Counted from the first letter of the stretch, positions 15,549 to 24,222 are shown. The stretch: 64,000 bases of DNA from Natronomonas gomsonensis (GCF_024300825.1 NZ_CP101323.1:1054001-1118000), one strand, 5' to 3'. Made by a program: numbers and translations. The notes: a model not told the origin generated them from the sequence alone.

Positions 15549-17582
15549 ATGGAGCGTGAGGCTCCACTCGGCGTCCGTGAGCGACTCGACCGACCGCCGG
15601 TCGAGTTGGGGCTGCGGAGCATCATCTACGCCTTCGCCGTCTTCCTGACGCTGTACACCATCTACTACGCCTACACCCTGTTTTGGGTTCGCGTTCGCTT
15701 CGCGAACATCTTCCTCGGGGTCGGCGTCGCGCTGTTTTACCTCGTCCAACTGCTGGAGAAACACGTCGCCGAACGGGACGTAGACGACCTCGAAGCCGAA
15801 ACCGCCGACGAAGGGTCCTCGTTGTCCGACTACAGACTGTGGGAGGTCGCTGACGTTGTCATGCTTCTCGCCGGTGCCGTCGTGGCACTCGCTGTGGCGG
15901 GGTACGTCGAACTCCACTTCGCACGACTGCTGGAGGACGCACCCATCTTCGGCTGGACGACGACCGACTACTACGTCGGCGTCGCCGCGATGTTGCTCGT
16001 CACCGACGCGACGCGGCGGGCCTACGGCAACGTCATCGCTGGCGTCGTCGTCGCCGGCATCGCCTACGCCTTCGTCGGTCCCTACCTGCCGGGCGTGCTG
16101 TATCACACCGGCATGGACTGGCAGCAGGTCGCCCGCAACGGCGCCATCGGTCTCTCAGGCGTCTACGGATTCATCCTCGAAGTGGGGACCACCGCAGTCG
16201 CCATCTTCCTGATGTTCGCCGGCATGGCGAAAGCCTACGGCCTGATGGACCTCGTGTTGAACCTCAGCCGCGAGGTGCGGAACGTTCTCGAAACCGGCGT
16301 CGTCCAAGTCGCCGTCGTCGGCAGCATGATAATGGGTTCCATCACGGGCAGCGCCGCGGCCAACACCGCGACGACCGGGAGCTTCACGATTCCGATGATA
16401 AAAGATCAGGGCGTCCGCGAGGACTTCGCGTGTGCCATCGAGTCGGTGGCCTCCAGCGGTGGCCAGATGCTGCCGCCGATTATGGGCGTCGCCGCCTTCC
16501 TGATGGCCGACATCCTCGGTATCCCCTACCTCGAAGTCGTCAAAGCCGGACTGTTCCCGGCGCTTTTGTTCTACTTCAGCGTCGGCGCCGCGGTTCATCT
16601 CATCATCCACAAGTTCGACTGGACGACCGACGCCGAGGGAACCTTCGACAAGAGCATCCTGCTGGACGGCATCCACTACGTCATCCCGCTTGGCATCCTG
16701 TTGTACACGCTCGTCGTGTTGCGGTTCTCGCCGCTGAGCGCGGGGTTCTACACCATCGTCGCGCTCGTTCCCTCGGCGCTTCTCAAGCGACTCATCGACG
16801 CCTACCGCGAGGACGATTCCCCGGCCGAGGTCGCGGTCGATTTTACCGTCACGACCTTCGACGGTCTCCGACAGGGTGCCGTCGACATGGCACCGCTGGT
16901 CGGCATCCTCGCCTCGCTCGGCATCGTCATCACGATGGTCGAACAGACCGGCCTCGGCGCTCGTATCAGTTTCCGGATGCTCGCGTTAGCCGGCGGGGTT
17001 CTCGTCGTCCTCCTGCTGTTGGCGATGGCGACGAGCATCCTCTTCGGACTGGGGATGCCGACACCCGCCGCCTACATCGTCGTGGCAGCACTCGTCGCGC
17101 CGGCACTGACCACGAGCGAGACGTTCACCATCCAACCGCTGACCGCACACATGTTCGTGTTCTACTTCGCGATGCTGTCGGCGATTACGCCGCCGGTGGC
17201 TGTCGCAGTCGCCGTCGGGGCCCGCATCGCCGACTCGGACTTCCTGCAGTCGTGTAAGCAGGCGCTCCGCATCGGTGCCCCCGGGTTCGTCATCCCCTTC
17301 GCGTTCGTCGCCAACGACGGCATCATCATCTGGTCGTCGACCACGCCTATCGACCTGTTCGTCGTGTTGGCCGGCACCGTCGCCGTCGTCGTCGCGACGG
17401 TCGGCTACGACGGAGCGAGCGACCTCGGGTGGCCACACCGCATCGTCTACCTCGCCATCGCCGGCGGGGCGATGTTCGGCCCACGGATGGTGCAGGTCGG
17501 CACGGCCGGACTGCTCGTCCTCACGCTTGCACTCGCGAACACCGGTCGAATGCCGGCCGTCGTCACCCCCTCTCGACAATGA
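15549..17582 (+). CDS. TRAP transporter permease, fused small and large subunits (TAXI type)
   Basis: The 677-residue membrane protein joins an N-terminal four-helix small-subunit-like region with the large DctM-like permease. The large part shows GSITGSAAANTATTGSFTIP followed by SGGQMLPPIMG, the typical TRAP substrate and Na+ region, and a repeat-like GLGMPTPAAYIVVAAL in the second half. It drives uptake with a Na+ (or H+) gradient. It starts 3 nt after the binding-protein stop, forming a two-gene transporter operon, and the ThDP enzyme 82 nt downstream suggests the imported solute is a 2-oxo acid or similar; that link is inference. Confidence 0.87.
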   Translation: MEREAPLGVRERLDRPPVELGLRSIIYAFAVFLTLYTIYYAYTLFWVRVRFANIFLGVGVALFYLVQLLEKHVAERDVDDLEAETADEGSSLSDYRLWEVADVVMLLAGAVVALAVAGYVELHFARLLEDAPIFGWTTTDYYVGVAAMLLVTDATRRAYGNVIAGVVVAGIAYAFVGPYLPGVLYHTGMDWQQVARNGAIGLSGVYGFILEVGTTAVAIFLMFAGMAKAYGLMDLVLNLSREVRNVLETGVVQVAVVGSMIMGSITGSAAANTATTGSFTIPMIKDQGVREDFACAIESVASSGGQMLPPIMGVAAFLMADILGIPYLEVVKAGLFPALLFYFSVGAAVHLIIHKFDWTTDAEGTFDKSILLDGIHYVIPLGILLYTLVVLRFSPLSAGFYTIVALVPSALLKRLIDAYREDDSPAEVAVDFTVTTFDGLRQGAVDMAPLVGILASLGIVITMVEQTGLGARISFRMLALAGGVLVVLLLLAMATSILFGLGMPTPAAYIVVAALVAPALTTSETFTIQPLTAHMFVFYFAMLSAITPPVAVAVAVGARIADSDFLQSCKQALRIGAPGFVIPFAFVANDGIIIWSSTTPIDLFVVLAGTVAVVVATVGYDGASDLGWPHRIVYLAIAGGAMFGPRMVQVGTAGLLVLTLALANTGRMPAVVTPSRQ

Positions 17583-17633
17583 CACGAACCACCCACGAAC
17601 CCACTAAAAGCGGCCGACTTCCGACGGAATCAA

Positions 17634-17642
17634 CTATTTACC
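17634..17642 (+). promoter_or_regulatory. TATA-like box for the ThDP enzyme at 17665
   Basis: CTATTTACC is centred about 27 nt before the ATG, so this gene can be transcribed separately from the TRAP operon. Confidence 0.5.
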
Positions 17643-17664
17643 GACGGCCGCGACAGGTAGAGCC

Positions 17665-19359
17665 ATGACCGACTCCTACACGGGAGCCGACCTGTTCGTC
17701 GACGCGCTCGAGCAGTACGGCGTCGAGCACGTCTTCGGCAACCCCGGAACGACCGAGTTGCCCATCATGAACGCGCTGTCCGAAAGCGACGTCGAGTACG
17801 CACTCGGACTGCAGGAGGACGTGGCGACGGGGATGGCCGCCGGCTACGCCTCGACCCGACGCTACCACGCCGACGACGACCCCGAGGTCTGTCCGGTCGG
17901 CGTCGCCAACCTTCACGTCACCCCCGGACTCGCACACGGCCTCGGCAACGTCTTCGGTGCGATGTACGGCGGCGTCCCGATGGTCGTCACCGCCGGTAAC
18001 CACGAACTCGACTTCCGCCACGAGGAACCCATCCTCACCGGCGACTTAGAACAGATGGTCGAGCAGTTCTGTAAATACTCCGCGGAGGTGACTCACATCG
18101 ACGCCTTGCCGATGCTCGTCCGCCGGGCGTTCCGCGTCGCGATGACGCCCCCGACCGGCCCCGTCTTCCTCGCGCTGCCGGCCGACGTGATGATGACCGA
18201 GACGGAGGCCGACCCCGAGCGACTCGGTCCGATTCCCGACGCCGGTGCGGGCGACCCGGCCCAAATCGAGGCCGCCGCCGACCAACTCCTCGAGGCCGAC
18301 CAACCCGTCCTCGTGTTGGGCGACCACGTCGCCCGCGCGGGCAAGGACGCAATCGACGCCGCCGTCCGACTCGCCGAGGCGACCGGCGCACGCGTCCACG
18401 GCGAAATCCTCGCGAGCGAAGTGAACTACCCGACCGACCACCCGCAGTGGATTTCCTTCATCGGTCCCGACGAGGGCATCGCCTCGATGCTGATGGACAC
18501 CGACACGCTGGCGCTCGTGGGCTGTTCGACCAACACGACGCTGTTGCACCACGATAACCCGCTCGTCTCCGAGGACACCACGACGATTCAAGTCTCCAGT
18601 GACCCCTGGGAGGTCGGCAAGAACCACCCCGCTGATTCCGCCGTCGTCGGCGACCCCGGCCGGGTGATGGACGCCATCGCAGAGCGCGTCGAAGACCGCC
18701 TCGACGAGGAGGAGCGACAGTCCCGAATCGACTACGTCGAGACGATGAAGGCCAGTCTCGAAGCGACGATGGAGGACCTCGGCGAAGACGAAACACCGGA
18801 GGGCGACACCCGGTCGTCGAAGGCCGAACTCGTCGACAACATGAAAGCCGTCGACTCCGACACCTACATCGTCGACGAGGGCGTCACCTCGAAGTTCGCG
18901 CTACTGACCCGGTTCCCGATGGAACCCGAACAGTACCTCTCGAACAAGGGTGGCGGCCTCGGCTACGGCTTGCCCGCCGCCGTCGGTGCGGCCTTCGCCG
19001 AATCCCTGCAGGACGACCCCCGAAACGTCGTCGGCTACATCGGCGACGGCTCGTATCTGTACTACCCCAACTCGATGTACACGGCGGCCCGTCACAACCT
19101 CGATATGACCGTCGTCGTCCCCGACAACCGCAACTACCGCATCCTCAAGGACAACACCGTGAAGATGATGGGCGGCGAGGAAGACGACTACGAGTTCGTC
19201 GGTATGGACTTCGAGCCCCACGTCGACATCCCGAAAAACGCCGAGAGCCACGGTGCTCGTGGCCACCTCGTCGAGACACCCGAGGAGTTCCCCGAGGTGT
19301 ACGAGGAGGCGCTCGAAAGCGAGGGACCGGACGTTATCGACGTGTTGGTCCACGACTGA
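17665..19359 (+). CDS. ThDP-dependent decarboxylase, benzoylformate-decarboxylase-like
   Basis: The 564-residue protein has the three-domain ThDP fold. The N-domain has FGNPGTTELP and the activating Glu in GLQEDVATGMAAGYA; NLHVTPG keeps a His where benzoylformate decarboxylase has its catalytic His70. The C-domain has GDGSYLYYPNSMYTA followed by the Asn of PDNRNY for Mg-ThDP. The GNPG-x-x-ELP loop carries Thr where the Pseudomonas enzyme has Ser26. An acetolactate-synthase role is less likely because that family lacks this NLH. A 2-oxo acid decarboxylase acting on the solute imported by the upstream TAXI-TRAP system is a reasonable guess. Confidence 0.78.
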   Translation: MTDSYTGADLFVDALEQYGVEHVFGNPGTTELPIMNALSESDVEYALGLQEDVATGMAAGYASTRRYHADDDPEVCPVGVANLHVTPGLAHGLGNVFGAMYGGVPMVVTAGNHELDFRHEEPILTGDLEQMVEQFCKYSAEVTHIDALPMLVRRAFRVAMTPPTGPVFLALPADVMMTETEADPERLGPIPDAGAGDPAQIEAAADQLLEADQPVLVLGDHVARAGKDAIDAAVRLAEATGARVHGEILASEVNYPTDHPQWISFIGPDEGIASMLMDTDTLALVGCSTNTTLLHHDNPLVSEDTTTIQVSSDPWEVGKNHPADSAVVGDPGRVMDAIAERVEDRLDEEERQSRIDYVETMKASLEATMEDLGEDETPEGDTRSSKAELVDNMKAVDSDTYIVDEGVTSKFALLTRFPMEPEQYLSNKGGGLGYGLPAAVGAAFAESLQDDPRNVVGYIGDGSYLYYPNSMYTAARHNLDMTVVVPDNRNYRILKDNTVKMMGGEEDDYEFVGMDFEPHVDIPKNAESHGARGHLVETPEEFPEVYEEALESEGPDVIDVLVHD

Positions 19360-19409
19360 TCGAATCCGTTCACCCCCGTTTTCGTCTTCCGCGGCCCACG
19401 GTTCGAGTG

Positions 19410-19444
19410 TTCGATACTCGACGGCCGAAGGTTCAAGTATCGAA
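19410..19444. repeat. Imperfect inverted repeat after the ThDP gene
   Basis: GTTCGATACT and the later AGTATCGAAAC form arms with one bulge and a loop of about 15 nt, about 50-85 nt after the stop at 19359. The rest of the 229-nt gap up to 19588 has no gene I can support. It may be a transcript-end structure. Confidence 0.35.
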
Positions 19445-19588
19445 ACGCGACCAGACGACCCCGTGCGCTGAACGTCGCTGACGAGTCGCCGAGGCGGTCG
19501 CGCGACCCACGGCTCGTCAGTACGCCGGGTCGCCTGTTCGCTACACCGAAACGGCAGCGATTTCACTCGACAGCCGTTACTCGACATC

Positions 19589-20491
19589 GTGTCACGGTTC
19601 TACGCAACGGCCCTCTTCGTCGCACTCGCGACGATGTGGGGGCTGTCGTTTCCCGCAATCAGCGTCGGTCTCGAATTCATCCCGCCGCTGCTGTTCGCCG
19701 CCTTCCGCTACGACGTGGCCGCCGTCCTGCTGCTCGGCTACGCAATCCTGACGACCGACAGTTGGCGGCCAGTCGGCCGCAACAACGCCGAGGCCATCGT
19801 CGGTGGCGGCCTCTTTCTGGTCGCCGGCAACGGCTTGCTGTTCGTCGGCCAACAGACCGTCCCGAGCGGCGTCGCCGCCATTTTGCAGGCACTGGTCCCT
19901 ATCGCCACCGCGCTGTGGGCCCTCGGGGTACTCGACGAGCGCCTCACCGGGGCAGGCGCAGCCGGCGTCGTGTTGGGCTTTCTCGGTATCGGACTCATCG
20001 TTCGTCCGGACCCGTCGAACCTGTTGGCCGGCGACACGGTGGGACGACTCCTCATCGTCGGACAGGTCGTAAGCGTCGCCTTGGGCGGCGTGTTGGTCCA
20101 GCGTGCCGGCCCGACGATGGAACGGGTCGCACTCACCGGCTGGTCGATGCTCCTCGGCGGCGTGACGCTACATCTCGTCAGCCTCGGTGCAGGTGAAGTT
20201 CCGACGGCAACGATTATCGCCCCCACGGCCCTCGGCGCAGTCGTCTATCTCGGCGTGTTCTCGACGGCCATCGCCTTCGTCATCTACTTCACCTTGCTCG
20301 AAGAGCGCGGCGCCTTCGAGACGAGTCTCGTCGCCTACCTCGTCCCCGTGGTCGCCACCGTCGCCGGCGTCGTCCTCCTCGGTGAGACCATCAGTCCGCT
20401 CTCTGTCGTGGGATTCACCGTCGTGTTCTTCGGCTTCGTACTGCTGAAACGGCGGGCGCTCGCCGACCTAATCGATTCGACCGGCAGTTGA
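19589..20491 (+). CDS. EamA/DMT-superfamily permease
   Basis: The 300-residue protein has ten hydrophobic helices in two EamA repeats; the first begins TMWGLSFPAISVGLEFIPPL and the second has VVYLGVFSTAIAFVIYFTLLEE and PVVATVAGVVLLGE, a standard drug/metabolite transporter pattern. It exports or imports a small metabolite that cannot be named. The start is GTG at 19589, the only codon that gives the full first helix. It lies downstream of the ThDP gene after a 229-nt gap and is probably independent of it. Confidence 0.82.
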   Translation: MSRFYATALFVALATMWGLSFPAISVGLEFIPPLLFAAFRYDVAAVLLLGYAILTTDSWRPVGRNNAEAIVGGGLFLVAGNGLLFVGQQTVPSGVAAILQALVPIATALWALGVLDERLTGAGAAGVVLGFLGIGLIVRPDPSNLLAGDTVGRLLIVGQVVSVALGGVLVQRAGPTMERVALTGWSMLLGGVTLHLVSLGAGEVPTATIIAPTALGAVVYLGVFSTAIAFVIYFTLLEERGAFETSLVAYLVPVVATVAGVVLLGETISPLSVVGFTVVFFGFVLLKRRALADLIDSTGS

Positions 20492-20515
20492 TGCCCCTCG
20501 AAGAGGAATCGGGCG

Positions 20516-20719
20516 TCAGTAGTATCCGCGGACGTTGCTGGAGCCGATAGCCGCCGCAGAGCCGAGATACCCCAACACCGCGCCGCACTCCCGACACTCA
20601 AGTTGGGTGTGCTGTTGGGCGCCGGCGTCGACGTCGACGTTGCCGTCGAATATCTCTTCGAGGAGTATCTGCTTGCCGGCAGGGGTATCGTTGTCCGCCC
20701 CGCAGTCGAGACACTTCAT
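20516..20719 (-). CDS. Zinc-finger micro-protein (CxxC...CxxC), second of a tandem pair
   Basis: The 67-residue protein starts MKCLDCGAD and has a second CxxC in ECRECGAVLGYLG, so it should bind one zinc ion. Between them is an acidic segment with ILLEEIFDG. It is clearly related to the gene just upstream (20721-20909): both keep CxxC, an acidic middle, LEC-x-x-C and AVLGYL. The stop codon of that gene and this ATG are separated by a single base, so they are co-translated. Role unknown; haloarchaeal zinc micro-proteins often act in regulation. ATG 20719 is preferred because it begins right at the first CxxC. Confidence 0.72.
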   Translation of the reverse strand: MKCLDCGADNDTPAGKQILLEEIFDGNVDVDAGAQQHTQLECRECGAVLGYLGSAAAIGSSNVRGYY

Positions 20720-20720
20720 C

Positions 20721-20909
20721 TCAGCCCCCCGCCGCCGCGCCGACGGCCAGATAGCCGAGGACGGCCTCGCAGTTGGGACACTCCAACTGGACGTGCTCCT
20801 GGGCACTAACGTCGATGTCGCCGGCCTCCTCGCTGAAGAACTCGTCGACGCGAATCGTGGCCGCGTTCGGTACCTCCATCTCCTCCTTGCAGTGCGGGCA
20901 GTGTGTCAC
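20721..20909 (-). CDS. Zinc-finger micro-protein, first of a tandem pair
   Basis: The 62-residue protein MTHCPHCKEE... has two zinc pairs, CPHC near the start and CPNC near residue 46, with the shared ending EAVLGYLAVG. It looks like a duplicate of the next gene (20516-20719), with similar spacing between the pairs and an acidic VDEFFSEEAGDIDV middle. It probably works as a small metal-binding adaptor, but nothing in the context defines its partner. It lies tail to tail with the CoA transferase promoter-distal end, 51 nt away. Confidence 0.72.
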   Translation of the reverse strand: MTHCPHCKEEMEVPNAATIRVDEFFSEEAGDIDVSAQEHVQLECPNCEAVLGYLAVGAAAGG

Positions 20910-20960
20910 GCCCGGGGGAACGAACGCGGTGAGTATAGTGGTTGTGCCGACTTCGGTCGG

Positions 20961-22130
20961 TCAGCGGACGGCGCCGTCCTCGCGGAGATGTTCGATGTCT
21001 CCCTCCGAGAGTCCCGCCGATTCGAGGAGTTCGCCGGTGTGTTCGCCGTGGCCCGGCGTGTCGACGGTCGCCGAGTGCTCGATATCTGAGCCACGAAGCG
21101 GGAATCCGACGCGGGGAGAGCCGTCGTCGGGGCGTTCGACGTATCCCCGTGCCTCTATTTGGGGATGGTCGAAGGCCTCGGCCGGCGAGTAGACGCCGTC
21201 GACGGCGGCGTCCACGTCGGCCATCGTCTCGGCCCACTCATCGCGCGTTCGTTCGGCGAAGATGGCTTCGAGTTCCTCCCGAACAGCCTGCCGTTCGGCG
21301 GGGTCGTTGGTCATGTGCTTGCCTATCAGTTCGGGTCGGTCGACGGCCTCACAGAACGCACTCCAGAACTGCGGTTCGAGCGCGCCCAAGGTCACGTAGT
21401 TGCCGTCGGCGGCCTCGTAGACGTCGTACCACGGATACTCCCCGGTCAGCGGTGTCTCGCTCGGGCGCGGGTCGTCGCCGGCGAGTGCCTGCGGCGCCAG
21501 CGCCTGCGAGAAGGAGACGACGGCGTCGGTGAGCGCCACGTCGAGGTACTCGCCACCCGTGTTGCCGAGTTCACGCGACAAAAGCGCCGAACACACCGAG
21601 TAGGCGGCGAGCAGTCCCCCCGCCATATCGGCGATTTGATACCCCGGCATCCGCGGTTTCTCATCGCTGTCCTCGCGGGTCATATCGAGCAGTCCCGCCA
21701 GTCCGATGTAGTTGAGGTCGTGGCCGGCGCGGTCGGAGTGAGGCCCTTCCTGTCCGTACCCCGTCAGCGAGCAGTACACGAGGTCCTCGCGGTACTCGGT
21801 GAGCGTCTCGTAGTCGACGCCGAGGCGTTCGGTGACGCCCGGGCGGAAACTCTCGATGACCACGTCGGCGTCTTCGACGAGCGCGTAGAACGCCTCGCGG
21901 CCGCCCTCGCTTTTGAGGTCGAGGGCGACGCTTCGTTTGCCACGGTTGACGGCGTCGAAGACGGCACCGACGCCGGCCTCCGTCGTCGGCGGCATGTGCC
22001 GTGCGTAGTCGCCCGAGCCGGTGTCCTCTATCTTCACCACGTCGGCGCCGGAGTCGGCGAGCAGTTGCGTCGCATACGGGCCGGGGAGCAGTCGCGTGAG
22101 GTCGAGCACGCGAACGCCATCGAGTTGCAT
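20961..22130 (-). CDS. Family III CoA transferase (CaiB/BaiF type)
   Basis: The 389-residue protein has the family III N-terminal signature MQLDGVRVLDLTRLLPGPYATQLLADSGADVVKIE, with a conserved Asp expected to carry CoA in the second half of the fold, and the motif GYGQEGPHSDRAGHDLNYIG that includes the catalytic-Asp region. The group includes 2-methylacyl-CoA racemases and carnitine or succinyl CoA transferases; GHDLNYIGLAG favours the racemase branch. ATG 22130 starts the conserved domain, and a TTATG patch lies 26 nt upstream. It is divergent from an acyl-CoA dehydrogenase, so the two probably share a degradation route. Confidence 0.84.
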   Translation of the reverse strand: MQLDGVRVLDLTRLLPGPYATQLLADSGADVVKIEDTGSGDYARHMPPTTEAGVGAVFDAVNRGKRSVALDLKSEGGREAFYALVEDADVVIESFRPGVTERLGVDYETLTEYREDLVYCSLTGYGQEGPHSDRAGHDLNYIGLAGLLDMTREDSDEKPRMPGYQIADMAGGLLAAYSVCSALLSRELGNTGGEYLDVALTDAVVSFSQALAPQALAGDDPRPSETPLTGEYPWYDVYEAADGNYVTLGALEPQFWSAFCEAVDRPELIGKHMTNDPAERQAVREELEAIFAERTRDEWAETMADVDAAVDGVYSPAEAFDHPQIEARGYVERPDDGSPRVGFPLRGSDIEHSATVDTPGHGEHTGELLESAGLSEGDIEHLREDGAVR

Positions 22131-22151
22131 GGATTTGGGTGGGAGCCTCGT

Positions 22152-22203
22152 CACATAAGCCTGCCGTCGGCCGGGAACCGTCCGTGCGTGGTTTGTTTAA
22201 ATG
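22152..22203. promoter_or_regulatory. Divergent promoters for the CoA transferase and the acyl-CoA dehydrogenase
   Basis: Leftward, GGCTTATGTG (minus strand) is centred 26 nt before the ATG at 22130. Rightward, GTTTGTTTAAA at about 22192-22202 would start a transcript near 22225, giving a leader of about 30 nt before the ATG at 22256. Confidence 0.45.
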
Positions 22204-22255
22204 CCCCTGCCAGACGGCGCGCAGGGTTCAAGAGGCGGCCGTCGTATGTGGTGGT

Positions 22256-23479
22256 ATGGCAACACAGGAAGCCCAACCGACGGGCGTCAGTTTCGAGACC
22301 GACGAGGAGACGAGTCTCATCCTCTCCAGTCTGGAAGATTTCATCGAACAGGAGGTCGAACCCATCGAGAGCGAGTTGGGCGAGACGTGGTCGAACCCAC
22401 GAAAGCGCCACGAGGACGACGGCCGACTCGTTCCCGACGTTCAGGAGGCGGTACAGGAGGTCCGCAAGAAGAGCGCCGATGCCGGCTTCTACGCGATGAA
22501 TCTCCCCGAAGACGTCGGCGGCGAGGGCGTCTCCAACGTCACGTGGTATCGCGCCATCAAACACGTCGCCTCGACCGGGCCGGGGCTCTCGGAGTACGTG
22601 CTGGCCGGACCCGAGGGGCCGAAGCCGCTGCTCGCACAGGCGGAGGGCGACCAAATCGAGGAGTACCTCCTGCCCTGCGTCCGCGGCGAGAAGTCCACCG
22701 CCTTCGCCCAGACGGAACCCGGTGTCGGTTCCGACTCGCCGAACATGTCGACGACCGCCGAGAAGGACGGCGACGAGTGGGTCATCAACGGCTCCAAGCA
22801 GTGGATTACGAACGCCCCCTACGCCGACTTCGTGCAGGTGTTCGCCCGCACCTCCCCCATCGAGGAGATGGGCCGCTACGGCGGCATCACCTGCTTCATC
22901 GTCGAGGCCGACGAGTACGAGGTCACGTCGATGAACAACGCCGTCGGCATGACGGGCATGCAGGGTGAACTCTCCTTCGACGACACGCGCGTCCCCGAAG
23001 ACCGCGTCCTCGGTACCGAGGACGGCGCCTTCTACGACGCCATGGAGTTCCTCTCGCTGGGCCGTCTCGAAATCGGCGGCCGGGCACTGGGCCACTCGGA
23101 GTTCCTCCTCGAGAAGGGAACCGAGTACGCCAACGAACGGGAGGCCTTCGGCCGCTCAATCGGGAAGTTCCAAGGCATCTCGCACAAACTCGCCCGCGGG
23201 AAGGCCAACGCCTTCGCCGCCGACACCACCGCGCTCCGACTCGCGTGGCTGATGGACAACGGCGAGCAGGCGATTCAGGAGTCGTCCATCGTCAAGTACC
23301 TCGCCTCGAACGTCATGTTCGACATCGCCGACGACGTGGTGCAGGTCCACGGCGGCAACGGCCTCTCGGAGGACAACCCATTCATGAGCGAACTCCAGAC
23401 CGCCCGCGTTCTACGCATCGTCGAAGGGACCGACGAGATTCAGTTGAACACCATCGCCAAAGAGTTGGGCGTCAACTGA
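22256..23479 (+). CDS. Acyl-CoA dehydrogenase
   Basis: The 407-residue flavoprotein has TEPGVGSDSP and SKQWITNAPYADF for FAD and substrate, REAFGRSIGKFQGISHKLA, and the C-terminal signature RVLRIVEGTDEIQ with the catalytic Glu in the usual EGT position. It should introduce a trans-2 double bond in an acyl-CoA. An N-terminal extension of about 30 residues precedes the conserved part. It is divergent from the family III CoA transferase, suggesting a branched or 2-methyl acyl-CoA as substrate. ATG 22256 is favoured over the earlier in-frame codon at 22139 because the latter lies upstream of the likely transcript start. Confidence 0.85.
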   Translation: MATQEAQPTGVSFETDEETSLILSSLEDFIEQEVEPIESELGETWSNPRKRHEDDGRLVPDVQEAVQEVRKKSADAGFYAMNLPEDVGGEGVSNVTWYRAIKHVASTGPGLSEYVLAGPEGPKPLLAQAEGDQIEEYLLPCVRGEKSTAFAQTEPGVGSDSPNMSTTAEKDGDEWVINGSKQWITNAPYADFVQVFARTSPIEEMGRYGGITCFIVEADEYEVTSMNNAVGMTGMQGELSFDDTRVPEDRVLGTEDGAFYDAMEFLSLGRLEIGGRALGHSEFLLEKGTEYANEREAFGRSIGKFQGISHKLARGKANAFAADTTALRLAWLMDNGEQAIQESSIVKYLASNVMFDIADDVVQVHGGNGLSEDNPFMSELQTARVLRIVEGTDEIQLNTIAKELGVN

Positions 23480-23494
23480 CGCCGTCGCCGCTCG

Positions 23495-23712
23495 TTACAA
23501 CTCCTCGACAGCCTCCTCGACCTCTTCCCGCGGAACTGGGTGAATCCACTACTTCCGACCTTTTTCTTCGTCGGGTGTGCTCGCTCCGCTCGCACACCTC
23601 TCCTCGAAAAACGTCGATGAAAAAGCGCTCGCTCGGCCCGGTGGCCCTCGCTCGCGTTACAACTCCTCGACGGCTTCCTCGACTTCCTCCCGCGGAACTG
23701 GGTGAATCCACT
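23495..23712 (+). repeat. Direct repeat of the 3' end of the redoxin gene
   Basis: About 55 nt at 23495-23550 repeat, with a few mismatches, the segment at 23658-23712 that encodes the last residues and stop of the redoxin-like gene (minus strand, ending VEEAVEEL). The spacer holds a GC-rich hairpin (GGTGTG...CACACC) and T-rich tracts. The left copy lies outside the gene, so it is a non-coding remnant of a partial duplication. It fills most of the 177-nt gap after the acyl-CoA dehydrogenase. Confidence 0.75.
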
Positions 23713-24133
23713 CTTCGGTGTCCCAGGCGTACTGTACTTCCCCGTCGCCGTCGATGACGAAGACGGCCCGACGTGGCGTTTTCGTCCCGGCCATCCCCTG
23801 CCGTTCGACGAGCAGGTCGAAGGCTTCGGCGGCGTCGCCGTTGAGGTCCGAAAAGATGGAGAACGGACTGTCGAGTTGTCTGAGGAACTCGTTTATCGAG
23901 TAGGGGCCGTCGCGGACGACGCCGTAAACGGGGACGGGAAACTCGTCCCAGTCGGCGTCGTCGTAGCGACGCCACCAGTTCTGTGCGATGGCCGAGAAGA
24001 CGAAGCCGTCGAAGATGAGGACCACGCCGTCGTCGTCGTCGAGGGCGTCGTCGAGTGTTCGAGGACGGAACGTCTCGCCGTCACACAGTAGTGCCTCGAA
24101 ACCGGGGGCATCGTCGCCGACAGCTGGTGGCAT
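23657..24133 (-). CDS. Thioredoxin-fold redoxin-like protein lacking the peroxidatic cysteine
   Basis: The 158-residue protein has the start and end of an AhpC/TSA peroxiredoxin: AVGDDAPGFEALLCDG, a beta strand VVLIFDGFVF, SIFSDLNGDAAEAFDL and RRAVFVIDGDGEVQYAW. At the site where peroxiredoxins have the P-x-x-x-(T/S)-x-x-C loop it reads FSAIAQNWW, so no peroxidatic Cys is present; the only cysteine is in the early LLCDG. It is therefore unlikely to be a normal peroxidase and may be a binding or chaperone-like relative. GTTTAAG lies 27 nt before the ATG. Its 3' end is partly duplicated just downstream. Confidence 0.75.
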   Translation of the reverse strand: MPPAVGDDAPGFEALLCDGETFRPRTLDDALDDDDGVVLIFDGFVFSAIAQNWWRRYDDADWDEFPVPVYGVVRDGPYSINEFLRQLDSPFSIFSDLNGDAAEAFDLLVERQGMAGTKTPRRAVFVIDGDGEVQYAWDTEEWIHPVPREEVEEAVEEL

Positions 24134-24156
24134 ACCACGTCAACCGACGCCGGACC

Positions 24157-24163
24157 CTTAAAC
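24157..24163 (-). promoter_or_regulatory. TATA box for the redoxin-like gene
   Basis: GTTTAAG on the minus strand, centred 27 nt before the start at 24133. Confidence 0.5.
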
Positions 24164-24222
24164 ACGCCGCCGTCGACACCCGTCGCCGTCGGGTTTTTGC
24201 CCTCCCGCGACGAGGTGTGTGT

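Noticed and set aside
14433-16106. A 557-codon minus-strand frame over the TAXI transporter genes
   Set aside because: Antisense to genes with Tat signal, lipobox and TRAP motifs; the Val-rich sequence is a shadow.
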